A stretch of DNA of 64,000 nucleotides from Rhineura floridana (taxonomy: Eukaryota; Chordata; Lepidosauria; Squamata; Rhineuridae), in assembly GCF_030035675.1 (NCBI RefSeq), contig NC_084489.1:77738270-77802269 (forward strand). Direction: 5' to 3'. This document shows positions 34,150 to 45,600 of the stretch, one piece after another. Made by a program: the position numbers and the translations under genes. The notes under the pieces were generated by a model. It was not told where the DNA came from, ran no database searches, and saw only the letters and a list, made by a program, of their open reading frames with translations. Numbering within the stretch: position 1 is the stretch's first letter; each line of letters begins with the position of its first letter.

Positions 34150-35260
34150 CAGAAGTGGGCAAAGAGGGCTGCTACTTTTCAACTTGTTCATTAATGACCT
34201 AGAATTAGGAGTGAGCAGTGAAGTGGCCAAGTTTGCTGACGACACTAAATTGTTCAGGGATGTTAAAACAAAAAGGGATTGTGAAGAGCTCCAAAAAGAC
34301 CTCTCCAAACTGAGTGAATGGGCGGAAAAATGGCAAATGCAATTCAATATAAACAAATGTAAAATTATGCATATTGGAGCAAAAAAATCTTAATTTCACA
34401 TACGCTCATGGGGTCTGAACTGGTGGTGACCGACCAGGAGAGAGACCTCGGGGTTGTAGTGGACAGCACAATGAAAATGTCAACCCAGTGTGCTGCAGCT
34501 GTGAAAAAGGCAAATTCCATGCTAGGGATAATTAGGAAAGGTATTGAAAATAAAACAGCCGATATCATCATGCCGCTGTATAAATCTATGGTGCGGCCAC
34601 ATTTGGAATACTGTGTACAGTTCTGGTCGCCTCATCTCAAAAAGGATATTATAGAGTTGGAAAAGGTTCAGAAGAGGGCAACCAGAATGATCAGGGGGAT
34701 GGAGCGACTCCCTTACGAGGAAAGGTTGCAGCATTTGGGGCTTTTTAGTTTAGAGAAAAAGCGGGTCAGAGGAGACATGATAGAAGTGTATAAAATTATG
34801 CATGGCATTGAAGAAGTGGATAGACAAAAGTTCTTCTCCCTCTCTCATAATACTAGAACTCATGGACATTCAAAGAAGCTGAATGCTGGAAGATTCAGGA
34901 CAGACAAAAGGAAGTACTTCTTTACTCAGCGCATAGTTAAACTATGGAATTTGCTCCCACAAGATGCAGTAATGGCCACCAGCTTAGATGGCTTTAAAAG
35001 AAGATTAGACAAATTCATGGAGGACAGGGCTATCAATGGGTACTAGCCATGATGGCTGTGCTCTGCCACCCTAGTCAGAGGCAGCATGCTTCTGAAAACC
35101 AGTTGCTGGAAGCCTCAGGAGGGGAGAGTGTTCTTGCACTCGGGTCCTGCTTGCGGGCTTCCCCCAGGCACCTGGTTGGCCACTGTGAGAACAGGATGCT
35201 GGACTAGATGGGCCACTGGCCTGATCCAGCAAGCTCTTCTTATGTTCTTATGTTCTTAAG
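34150..35260 (+). mobile_element. CR1 LINE 3' fragment, long open frame
   Basis: Starts at LLLFNLFINDLELGVSSEV and runs through FADDTKLF and KCKIMHIGAK to a frame at 34408-35046 (212 codons): ERDLGVVVDSTMKMSTQC, LEYCVQFWSPHLKKD, ELEKVQKRATRMIRGMER, RIVKLWNLLPQDAV, FKRRLDKFMEDRAINGY. The CR1 3' UTR follows (ctggactagatgggccactg) and the terminal ttatgttcttatgttctta. One frame change separates the two coding pieces near 34390. Very similar to the copy at 29672-30705. Confidence 0.9.
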
Positions 35261-35619
35261 TGAGAGGGGAGGAGGCATGGAAACGGGGATGGTCTGTGTT
35301 CAACAGGGAGTTAAGAAAGGGAAGGAGGAGGAAGGGAGGAAAAAAGGTAAAGATGAAAATGGGAGGCTGGGCCAGGCAACCAAGAGGTCTTCTGTATCTT
35401 TACAAGTTGTGCAGGGGGAAGGGAGAATTCTACCTTGTGGTTTTTCCCATTACAGGGTTGCAAGAACATCTGCAGTTGGCTGACTTTCTCTTCTCCTAAA
35501 GATACAGGATCAGTCTCAGGCCATGGACCTGGCAACCCTAGCACTGCTTAGTAGTGGCATGGGGTAGGCTGAGGAAGCTGTACAGGGTTAATGTGGGGGG
35601 AGTGGCAGGAGGTTTGAGA

Positions 35620-36132
35620 GCAGCGGGCTAGGGTTAGGTTCTGTGTTAGGGCTAAGCTTTGGGTTAGGTTCAGGCTTTGCAAGTCTTCCTGCGCTCCTCC
35701 TTTCAACCTCTGATGTTGGGATTTTGACAGGTGGGCAGGGCAACCCGCCAGTAAATCACGTCACATCACAATGTTAGCTAGGGTTCGGGTTTGGGTTTGG
35801 GTTCCCATTAGGATTTCAGATATGTTCTGGGTTAAAGTTGCGTTCTGGGTTAAAGTTAAGGTTAGGGTAACAGATAGGTTCTGGGTTATGGTTACGTTCT
35901 GGATTAAGGTTAGGGTTAGGTTCTAGTTTAGGGTTACAGTTAGGGGTAGGGTAGGGTTAAGGTTAGGGTTACAGTTAGGGTTATGTTAGATTCCATGTTA
36001 GGGGTTAGGGCTAGGGATAAGGTCAGGGTCAGGGTTAAGGTTAGGGTTCCCATTCGGATTGCAGATAGGTTCTGGGTTAAGGTTGCGTTCTGGGTTAAGG
36101 TTAGGGTCAGGGTTAGGGTTAGGGTTAGTTAA
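35620..36132 (+). repeat. Degenerate telomere-like repeat tract (TTAGGG-derived)
   Basis: About 0.5 kb of ttaggg, ttaagg, ttctgggtta and gtcagggtta units, purest at 36090-36130. A longer unit of about 45-50 bp (cagataggttctgggttaag, gttgcgttctgggttaagg) recurs near 35818, 35870 and 36060. Its - strand frame of Asn-Pro repeats is meaningless. Confidence 0.8.
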
Positions 36133-36284
36133 ATATAATATCTCCAACTGATTGGCTTTCTGCCACACCCGTGTCCCACAGTTACCAGGATTCAGAGGCA
36201 ATAAGCGACAACCATTGAGTGGGAGCTTGATTTTGTCATTATAAAGTCAGGAAATATCCCCCCCTTCTCTCCTCCAAATACAGC

Positions 36285-36470
36285 TCCCATGAACCCAAGT
36301 CAGCCATAGCTGACGAAGACTGGTTGGCACGAATTGTCAGCAGCTTTGTAGGGTCTAGACCGAAACCTTTCCCAGGCTCACCTGGAGATGCCAGATATTG
36401 GACCTGGAACCTTCTGCTTGCAAGCAGGTGCTCTGTTGCTGAACTACAGCCTCCCCTTGCCTAATACCCA
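36285..36470 (-). mobile_element. tRNA-Ala-derived SINE (head and body)
   Basis: On the - strand: ggctgtagttcagcaacaga, gcacctgcttgcaagcagaa and ggttccaggtccaatatctgg, a decayed tRNA-Ala-like head (A-box region, ..GCA anticodon context, B-box), then catctccaggtgagcctggg. Copies at 48340-48525 and 49255-49425 share this design. Confidence 0.6.
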
Positions 36471-38220
36471 GCATATGGAGATTGAACCAATGGGGGACTC
36501 AAGTGCAACGCAGGCAGATCTCAGCAGGAAAATACCAAAGAGATAATAAACAGTTGTTCTCCTCCTCCTCCCCTGCCCCCATTCCCTTTTTCCTTTTTCT
36601 AGATGTTGGCCACCCTGAATTTAAGAGTCAGGGAGATTTATACAAGTAATCACAAAAATGAATGCATGCTGTTATACCCAGAGAAGAACATGAAAATGAA
36701 TTCTGTATCCACAAACTATAACATTCTAACAACTCTAACCCTTTCTCACTTTTAAATAGGTTGAAATATAAAAAATGGGAGTCATGAAAACACCCAAATT
36801 TGTCTTTTGCTGCCATCTTGTGTTGGGTTGCTGAAGCACTCCCAAATATTTGGTATGAAGTTTACTGTTTAATATATTCATTGGCTTGGTTTGAATATTT
36901 GCTGATTGCTCACTCACTGGTTGATATTAATATTTGATTTTATCAACAGATACCGAATAGCATGCAATGTACTTTTTATTATAGAAGATCTGTAGAATCC
37001 CATATAAAAAGGTAAATATTTTAGACATTTTACTGACAGTTAATGTTTGGCTCTATTTAGTAGCTTATATTCATTGGTATTCTGCATTGGTTTTACCTGA
37101 TAATTGTCATATGGCAGCTAGATATTATGAGTGTGTCAGCCATCATGAACGGAATGTCATTGCGTGTCACATATGAAATATATGAAATAATATTGATTCA
37201 TCATAATAGTATATTGACAATATTTGAGAGTCTGCATCTCAAATATCTGATGTGTGCTATGCAGTGGTATCTAGCAACTGATAGACAAAGTGCAATGTTA
37301 TTTTTGAGGTAAAATTTCATGTTCAAATATCCGATCCAATATGATAAATATTTGTTGCTTGTAGACATTGACTGTTGCAAATAATACATATAAAATGTCT
37401 ATTTACATAAAACTAAACATGAGAGAATATACCTGCTATTTAAGATGAGGACAAAGTTAAAATAAATCCTTGAAACATACTGAATTTCAGCTTAAATGTT
37501 TGCATTTAGAATTTTGCATTCAGAATTTCAGAAAATTTGACATTTTGTCTTGTTTTAAATTTTGCACAATTTTGTCCCAGGCATAGTTTGTTGATTCTTT
37601 GATACAAATATATCCCCAGTCTTACAAAAAAAAAAAAAAGATATAATGATTAATACTGTCACTTCAGTCAAGCACCTCCCTTTTAAAAGTAATGCTGATG
37701 CAGTACTGTTTTTGAAAGAATTGTTCTTCAGTGCTAAGACTATTTAACAATATTAAATGCCTGCTGCGTGCTAATTGCTGTGCCAGACACATTCTGTCTA
37801 TTTTCCTATTTCTTCTGTGACCCTAAATTAACATTGACATTTTCGTCAGCCTCCCAGCAGTAAAGCGAATGCGACCTTTTTGTTAGATTTCTTTGGGAGT
37901 CTTCATATTAAAATTCTACCTGTCATTCCATGTTTATTTATTTATTTATTGGTAATTCAGTCAACACATTTGTGTGGAGGTGGTAGTGTTTTAAATTTGC
38001 CACTTCCCAAGGGATCAAGGCAGGTAAGAATGGTTAAAAGTAAAACAAAAGATACCCGATGTCCTTGTGTGAATAACACACTACTTATTAAAATCATTTA
38101 TGCAATGACAGGGGGGAGGATTGATTGGAAAATTTGATGTGATTAAAATACACCACCACCCTGGCAAAGTTTTTTAGTGGGTTTTTTTGTTATCTTAAAA
38201 CAGAAACCCTAAACTAAAGG
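36471..38220. other. Gene-free AT-rich DNA
   Basis: No exon, RNA gene or assignable repeat was seen, apart from a poly(A) run near 37627-37639 and a short L2-tail-like tttatttatttatt near 37934-37947. Confidence 0.4.
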
Positions 38221-38221
38221 T

Positions 38222-38338
38222 GGTATTCAATGCTAGTCCTACTCAGTGTAGACCTATTGAAATTAATAGACATGACAAACTTAGGTTCATTAATTTCACT
38301 GGGTCTCCTCTGAGTAGGCCTTAGTTAAATACAACTCA
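38222..38338. repeat. Palindromic MITE (family D)
   Basis: tggtattcaatgctagtcct at the left pairs with aggccttagttaaatacaac at the right; inner arms are cctattgaaattaatag / cattaatttcactgggt. About 117 bp, noncoding. A partial relative lies at about 15484-15535. Confidence 0.5.
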
Positions 38339-38683
38339 TTGTGTATAATCCTGTTGAGATATTTGCCATCCATCGTAATAAGATTTAAGTTGATTGTGAA
38401 GTTGTTTTAAAATATTAAAGATATTAATTCTCTGAAGTTAGAAACTGATCAGCTGGATTGTGCCTAATAAAAGGAGTATGGGTAGCGCTCGTTCTCCTTT
38501 TTTCATGAGATTGCTCTATACAGGTATTTTATCATGCTACTGTTCCATTTTATATAGTCATAATCTTAGTGACAGTTCTTTTCTTTTTTTAAATGTACAG
38601 ATTTATACCATGACCTGTCCCTGCTCATACAAAGGTTATGTAGCTTAAAGAGAATTAAGAATGCAAGAATGGATGAGACCACA

Positions 38684-38842
38684 AGCCAATGGAAACTGGT
38701 GGCTCTGATGTCAGTGGGGCAGTGAATCTCTTCCAGGATTTAGTCTAAACTTGAAAAGACCTTGGACAGCTCCTTGATAGTTCAGACTAAAACTCAGAGT
38801 GGATTCACTGCCCCACTGACATTGGAGCTACCAGACTTCAAT
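38684..38842. repeat. Palindromic MITE (family C), copy 1
   Basis: ctgatgtcagtggggcagtg is mirrored by cactgccccactgacattgg, with inner arms around gactaaaactcagag. The related copy is at 51017-51184. Confidence 0.6.
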
Positions 38843-39490
38843 GCTAAAGGCCCATCTAGTCCTGCATGCTGTTCTCACAGTGGACAAACAGATGATGATG
38901 ATGATTTTATTCATTTATATCCCTCCTTTTCCCCAGAACTGGGACTCAAGGCAACTTACAAAAATGAAAACAAATGCAGCTAAAAACATAGAGAAAGTGA
39001 AACATAGAGAAAGTTAGTTTTATTACATTTTAATTATATCTATGCGATTAAAACCATTTAAAACATAGCAATTGAAAAACCCACAAAATAAAAACCACTA
39101 AAACAGCAGCCTATTAATAGCCCTTGTAGTCAGTTCCCAAAAGCCTGTCGGAATAGAAAAAAAAATGACCTGCTGATGGAAGGACAACAGGAAGGGAGCC
39201 AGTCTAACCTTCCTAGGAAAGGAGTTCGAGAGCTTGGGGCAGCCACCAAGAAGGCCCTGTCTCGTGTTCTCACTACACGTGCCTGTGAGGGCCTCCTCGA
39301 TGTTCTTAGAGTATGGACAGCCTCATATGGGAAGACATGGTTCTTAGAGTCTGCTTGTGGGCTTCCCACTGGCATCTGAAGCACTCAGATAGCACTCTCC
39401 CCACTTGCGCTCCCCAGCAATTGGTACTGAAAGGCATACTGCCTCTGCTGGTGGAGGCAGAACATCGCCATCATAACTAGTAGCCATTGC
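38843..39490 (-). mobile_element. CR1 3' end split by an L2-type LINE tail
   Basis: CR1 3' sequence (aaaggcccatctagtcctgc, tgttctcacagtgga) runs to about 38890 and resumes at about 39345 (tctgcttgtgggcttcccac, then ctgcctctgctggtggaggc). Between them lies a - strand LINE 3' UTR with L2-like tail: tgatgattttattcattta and gttcgagagcttggggcagc. So one LINE tail inserted into another. Confidence 0.6.
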
Positions 39491-39618
39491 TAGCCTTTCT
39501 TCTCTTTCTCATGGGTTACTGTCACTGTAAATATGAGGTCCTTGTATGGCTTGCACAGAAATATTCCACATTTCCAGCATGTCAGCTTACTCTTGTCCTT
39601 TTTGACGGTGTCCTGTTC

Positions 39619-39619
39619 A

Positions 39620-39662
<43 letters not shown>

Positions 39663-39664
39663 AA
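39619..39664. repeat. (TG)n(AG)n microsatellite
   Basis: About 11 TG units run directly into about 10 GA units. Confidence 0.95.
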
Positions 39665-39844
39665 GATTATTTCTATGATATTTCCAAATTAAAATGCACC
39701 AGAAGCCTGTGGGATCCTTTCCTGCTCCCAGGATGGATGCCTGTCTCCAGCATAGTGGGTGAATATGGATGACCATTTTATTCACCAAGTGGCCATGTAT
39801 GGAGCTCAATACTTGGTAAACTAGTCATCAATGGTGTCCCACCA

Positions 39845-40195
39845 AGTGGTGAAGAAAATCTTAGAATCATAGAATAGTAGAGTTGGAAGGGGCATATAAG
39901 GCCATCAAGTCCAACCCCCTGCTCAATGCAGGAATCCAAATCAAAGCATTCCCGCCAGATGGCTGTCCAGCTGTCTCTTGAATGTCTCCAGTGTCAGAAA
40001 GCCCACTACCTCTTTAGGTGATTTGTTCCATTGTCGTATGGCTCTAAGAGTTACGAAGTTTTTCCTGATGTCCAGTCAAAATCTGGCTTCCTGCAACTTG
40101 AGCCCATTATTCTGTGTCCTGCACTCTGGGACGATCGAGAAATGATCCTGGTCCTTCTCTGTGTGGCAACTTTTCATGTACTTGAAGAGTGCTAA
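39845..40195 (-). mobile_element. Classical amniote CR1 3' end
   Basis: agaatcatagaatagtagag, then ttggaaggggcatataaggc and catcaagtccaaccccctgc, is the reverse complement of the well-known avian/reptilian CR1 3' end. The degraded polymerase C-terminus (ctggacatcaggaaaaactt on the - strand) follows at 40050-40190. A different CR1 lineage from the fragments at 29672 and 34150. Confidence 0.85.
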
Positions 40196-40487
40196 GTATT
40201 GCACTTATGCACCTGATCAGATATTCAGGCAAGCAAGGGTATACCACTAACTCATTGCAGGACAATTCTAATGGTCTGCTGACCAAGTAGTGATAATATG
40301 CTCTCCGTCATAAGTTGCCTACTCAGTCAATATAGATTTATCATTTATCCACTTTCATTTTTAGTTCTCTTTGCCACCTTTGTGAAAACTTTAATATTTC
40401 CCCCTTTACATGGGGTGAGGTAATGGATGAAGACTTTTTGGAAGCATACTTGTGAAAAGGGAATTTAAAAAATGTGATCCGCATTTT

Positions 40488-40500
40488 CCACTAGGGGGAG
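40488..40500 (+). promoter_or_regulatory. CTCF-like motif in the intergenic region
   Basis: CCACTAGGGGGAG fits the CTCF core CCASYAGRKGGC at all but one position. It lies outside recognised repeats, between two convergent genes. Motif match only. Confidence 0.35.
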
Positions 40501-41104
40501 CGATGCCTGCACTCAGAGACATAATGTTTCCAAGAACACATCAAAACTGGGTCTGCTATAACCCTCAGTGAATTGACAGCATTACAAATTTATCCTCAGT
40601 TTAAGAAGCTTCCAGTTTGCTTTTGCAATTGTTTTACAAAGCACCTCTTGCATCTAAAATGGAACTGAAGAGAGAGCCTATGCGTATGGGGTTGAACGAA
40701 TAAAGCTTTGTGACGGAATTGAAAGACTTCACATCTCAGCTGGAGTCATTGGTTGCCACTAGTCATTGTATCCATAAAAATCATCCTTGAGCATTACACC
40801 AATTGATGAAGTGCTCTCTGCCCTCTCTGCTGGAGCTGGCATATATCTGGGAGGGTGCGTGCTCAGTGACGATGTCCTCATTGCAGAGCCACAGAGAGCA
40901 AAAACAAAGGTGGACACGTATGCACAATCATGCACACAGAGAGCCTCAATTATTTTTAATTAGGGCTGTAGTGATGTCATCATTAAAGGCTGGGGAAAGG
41001 GTCGTGTCAAATGGTGACAAGAAGCAACAGTAGAAGAAATGCGTGTGAGCTGTGTTGCTTCTCCCTGTCAGTCAAAGGGGGTGGGGGAGAACTGGGCATT
41101 TTAG

Positions 41105-41305
41105 GCAGCGTGATGCAGTGGTTAACGTGCTGCCCTTAAACCAGCAAGATCTGCGTTCAGATCCTTGATCAGCCGCAAAGCTTACTGAGTTACTTTTGCC
41201 AGGCACACACACTCAGCCTAGGTTACTTCTCAGGGAGCAGGAGATGCCACCTTAAGCTCCTTGGAGAAAGGGTGAAATAAAAATGTGATTAATAATAAAA
41301 TTTCT
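41105..41305 (+). mobile_element. tRNA-derived SINE with L2/MIR-like tail
   Basis: A-box gatgcagtggttaac, B-box-like gcgttcagatcc, then a body with cactcagcctaggtta and a tail, aagctccttggagaaagggt, aaaaatgtgattaataataa. The architecture is that of MIR/CORE-type SINEs. Confidence 0.6.
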
Positions 41306-41554
41306 AAACTGGGCGGACTCGCGTCTTCCCTCTTCAGCATGCAACAATTGTACTTCCTCTGCTCATCTAAAGTGGGTCTTGGTTAGCTGTACTATTGTTG
41401 CTGGGAAACCTGTCCATACTTCATCCCTTTGTAGAAAGCTGCTTTATACCAGTTCAGACTCTTTGTCCATGCAGGCCAATATTGTCTACTCTGAGTGGCA
41501 GAGAGGCCTTTTGCATCATCTGCTACCAGATTCATGTAGTTTTATTGATTCATT

Positions 41555-41728
41555 ACATTTCTATCCCACCTTTCCTTCAAGTAGCTCAGTATGGCATTCA
41601 TTGTTCCCCCCTCCTCCTTTTATCCTCACAACAACTTTGTGAGGTAGGTTAGGCTGAGAGAAGAAGTGGGGATTTGAACCCTGGTCTCTCAGGTCATAGT
41701 TCAACCACTATACTACCCTGGGACCTTC
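41555..41728 (-). mobile_element. MIR/CORE-like SINE
   Basis: The + strand shows the L2-like tail (tttctatcccacctttcctt), then tatcctcacaacaactttgt and gaggtaggttaggctgagag, and the tRNA-like head reversed (ggggatttgaaccctgg, ccactatactaccctg). Confidence 0.7.
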
Positions 41729-41759
41729 TGTAAGGTCCCTTTCAGTCCTACTGCTGTTT

Positions 41760-41960
41760 TTTCAACGGATGAAGGTCTCCAGGCTCAGAAGCAGGATGCC
41801 TGTAAGGACCAGCTGTTGGGGAGCAACAGTGGGAGAGGGTAATTGTCTTCCTGTCCTCCTTGTGAGCTTCACAGCGGCATCTGGTAAGCTACTGTGAGAA
41901 GCCAGATGCTGCCTAGGTGGACCATTGGCCTGAACTAGCAGGGATGCTCTTACGTAAAGA
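41760..41960 (+). repeat. CR1 3' end fragment
   Basis: aagcaggatgcctgtaagga, ccagctgttggggagcaac, then ctaggtggaccattggcctg and aactagcagggatgctctta is a decayed copy of the CR1 3' UTR at 35060-35250. Confidence 0.6.
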
Positions 41961-41984
41961 TGAATGTCCCTTAGCTTGACTTGC

Positions 41985-42255
41985 CTGCCAAAAGGGTATT
42001 TGCTTTTCTACCTGCTTTGGTTGTGGTTTTTAACTGTTATACAGTTTTAATGGCCTTGTTTATTGTATGTTTTAATTACGGATGTGTTATTGTAGTTGTG
42101 TTTCTATGTATATTAATTACAGGTAGATGTATTTTTAAATTTGGGTGGGTTTTTTGTTACTTTACTGTTGGCTTTCATTTGTTTGTGGGCTGCCTTGAAA
42201 ATATTTTTTCTAGAGACAAAAGGTGGCATTTATTGTTATTGCTACAACAACATTA
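41985..42255 (+). repeat. LINE 3' tail (L2 type)
   Basis: ttgtggtttttaactgttat and attgtatgttttaattacgg, with gtgggctgccttgaaaat and a TTATTG-rich end, resemble L2-type 3' UTRs. Confidence 0.4.
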
Positions 42256-42304
42256 ATTAACTGCAATAACAACTATTATTATTACAAAAATATTGACCAA
42301 GAAG

Positions 42305-42688
42305 AGGAAATGGAAATGGACTGCCTTCAAGTCGATCCCGACTTATGGCGACCCTATGAATAGGGTTTTCATGGTATTCAGAGGGGGTTTCCCATTGCCT
42401 CCCTCTGAGGCTAGTCCTCCCCAGCTGGCTAGGGCCTGCTCAGCTTGCCACAGCTGCACAAGCCAGCCCCTTCCTTGTCCACAACTGCCAGCTGGAGGGC
42501 AACTGGGTTCCTTGGGACTATGCAGCTTGCCCATGGCTGCACAGGTGGCAGGGCATGTAACCCCTGAGCCACTCCCTGTGGGGGTGATCTTTAGCTGGCC
42601 CTTGACACCCAGGAGACCTGAGCGGGGATTTGAACTCACAAACTCTGGACTCCCAGCCAGGCTCTCCTCCCCACTGGTCCTATGCAAA
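42305..42688 (-). mobile_element. Long Sauria-like SINE, copy 2 (full length)
   Basis: On the - strand: a tRNA-like head (ggagagcctggctgggagtc, then B-box gagttcaaatcccc), about 200 bp of extra body (gcagccatgggcaagctgca, ggggctggcttgtgcagctg), the ctcagagggaggcaatggg block shared with ordinary Sauria SINEs, and the BovB-like 3' end (gtcgccataagtcgggatcg) with a CCATTT tail. Confidence 0.8.
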
Positions 42689-45600
42689 TACTAAACAAAA
42701 AGTATCACTTTATGTATCTTCAGGAATTCTATGAGATCTACAGAAACTGTAGATAAACAGAAAAAGAAAACCATACTTTTTCTTTTCTTTTAAAAAAAAA
42801 TTGTAGAAAAGATTCTGGCTGACTTTTTCATTTGTGGGGCTTCTGTTAATACAGTTGTGCTGCCAAATGGATGACACTGATCCACCACTGACTCTTGTAT
42901 GTTGTCAGTGCAGGCTCGGGCAACTGGCTGCATAGAAGAGCGCTGGTGGATTTGTACTCCTCAGTTTACAACGCGAACCCTTCCATCATGCTCTTTCATA
43001 TCCAGCTATAGGTAATGCTTATAGCTCACAAAGCAGAGAAAAGAACATTCATTAAATGATCACTTCTGGACTTCGGGGAATTGCTTGCCAATTGGATACA
43101 CAACACTACTGTTGGCTGTGGTTTCTGTGGTCAGTGCAGCTCATTTAGAGGCCACCTCAAACCTCTCTGTGGTTAAACTCCTAACCACCCTTGTAGCCTT
43201 GTGGTTGAGGTTCTTCTCTGGAGTAGGTCTAATATAATGTTACTGTGTCTGTTTCTGCTCAAGCACTGTGAAATATGACTCTCACTGTTCAGTCACCAAT
43301 GGAACAGCCGTGTGTCAGAGATAATTCAGCCAACTTGGGATTTGCATTGCTGCTTAGATAATATATGCTAAACAGGCAATTTCATTAGCTAGCTGTGAGT
43401 CCATTGGATAATTTCATTAGCTCGATGTGCACAATTACTTCTTCATTTTGTTCATATGGTAATTGTAGCCTTCACTTTCTTGGATAGTTTTCCTCCCTGC
43501 TTTGTCTTTAAGGTTGGTTCCAGTTATTCTGGTTTTAATTTTGTTGTTAAACATAATCCATGGGAAGGAAAGTCAACCTCTCCAATATATTATGATGTGA
43601 TGCGTTTTACTCCCTGCTGAATCAATAAAACAAGTTACTGACGTTATCCAAATCAAGGTAGTTTTGCTAAACCCATTTTCTGGACCTTAGATAGTCACTG
43701 TGCATCCTGCAATGTATCAGGTGGCCATAACACTTCTGCAACACAGACAGACTTTAATTCACAACCAAGTTAAGCCAAATAATTTGCAGACATGAACAGA
43801 TGAAGCTGATTTTGGCCTGCCAAAAGTTTTATGTGCCTAGACTAACAGGCCAGCTCATTTTAGCATCTAGATGAAACCTTCTTCAGAGCAAATACCTCTC
43901 CCTCCAATAATCTACAAATTCTTTCATTCTTATCTGTTCTGTCATTGCTAATTCCCCCTTCTCTAAGCATAATTTGCCCTGTGGTGTTTCTGGACTCTTC
44001 GCTAAAGACTCAAATACATGTTCCACCTGAATATGGGTAAGCACAGGGGTATGTGAATGACAACACATGATAACAGCTGGCTCCCTGGCCATTGCCAACC
44101 ACTTGATAGCCAGTCCTTGCTCCCACACTGCTGCAAATGCACCAAAATGTGGTTATGTGGTGGCATGTTCAGGAAACTGGTGCACATGCTACCACTTCAG
44201 ATTACTGCCAAGTCCCTGAGGGGGAGATAATGAAGCGGCCATACGCACAAGCCAATGAAGACAAAGGATTGGGTCTTTGCCCAGATTAGTCCCCTAGAAA
44301 TCAAATGGAGCAAAGTAGGCTTAAAAAAGAAGTGCTTTGTTTTTACTGCAATGCAAGTTAGACTTCCTGCTATGGAAAGGGCACAGCTACTATGAAAATT
44401 TCGTGATGTTCCTTGTGAGAGCTGGATTTAGCAGCAGGGTTCATATCTCCCCTCCTGACTAGCCTTTTCCTGGTGTTAAAGGACAATGCCTTACACTGAT
44501 TGGGCCCATATCTAGGAAAAGACGAACAGCAGTAGCTGCAAATCATGGTACAAGAAAGTGTTACGGGAATTGCAGGATGTATTTGTAAAACAAAAAGAGC
44601 AGGGGCTTGGAAGCCCTCATTGCAGCTGAGGTTACACTCCCATCTCCAGGAATCTAACCCCTTCATTCATGGCAAAGTAAAGCTTTACTAGCGTAGGAGG
44701 TGGGACTAGCCAAAAGATGCTGTACTGTGAAAGAATTGCTGAGGGATGTTTAGGGAGACCCTGCCCCCTCCCACTTCCTTACTGCACACAGTTTTAAAGA
44801 TGAATCTGAAACTGCCTTCAGTCTCAGGATTCCCTCACCACCATCCCAGAGTATTGGGGGATACAGACAAATTACTGATGCTCCATTCACAAACTGGCAA
44901 GGTCCCTATGGACTGAATTCAGCTAGTGAAAGAGCATGTTAGAGAAAGAGCCAACCCAGAATTAAAACTGTAAGCCAGCTCATGCTCATAGGATGGCTGC
45001 AATCACACAGGAGAAATATGGCTGTGTGAATTCACGTCATAAAGGTTAGGAAATCCCAGTTCTAAAAGTTGTCCATTCTCATGTCTCCGCTACACCTACC
45101 AGATGGCCTGTTAGAGGACATTTCCCATGTTGAGTGTTGTTAGGGTTGTCCTGAGCCATCCCAGCAAGAACTATCACTTGGTGAGCAGTTGGCTGGTTGC
45201 TCAAAACCGTCATGAGAAAACCCAAGGCTGGCCTGACCTGTGTTGCATCATGAAAATAAAAATGAGTCTCAGGAAGCAATCATATCCATTTACCACCTTG
45301 GGCACCTTGTGAAATGATAGTTAAGGATCTGTAGAAAGATCCAACGACTGGCTGGATCATTTATTATTCTGGCCTGATCTTCCCCTGCCACATTAATTCC
45401 TGCTCAATTGAAGACAGCCTGCTAAATGCAACATTGTAGCATCAAGCAGAGGTAGTGTAAGTTTTACTCTGATTTTTTATTTTTTTATTTTTTTTGGTAG
45501 AAGCTGTTGCAGCTCTGCAGTGAAAATCTCTGTCAGCTCCCATGAGCTGGAGCTGAAACCTTCCAGCAAGGTTGATTAAGTCCAGCAATAGACACCCGTC

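Noticed and set aside
34408-35046. 212-codon frame as a host gene
   Set aside because: CR1 polymerase C-terminus with CR1 3' UTR and terminal repeats.
35998-36201. Asn-Pro repeat protein on the - strand
   Set aside because: Translation of the degenerate telomere-like tract.
39582-39809. Frame with Ser-Leu and His-Thr runs
   Set aside because: Product of the (TG)n(AG)n microsatellite.
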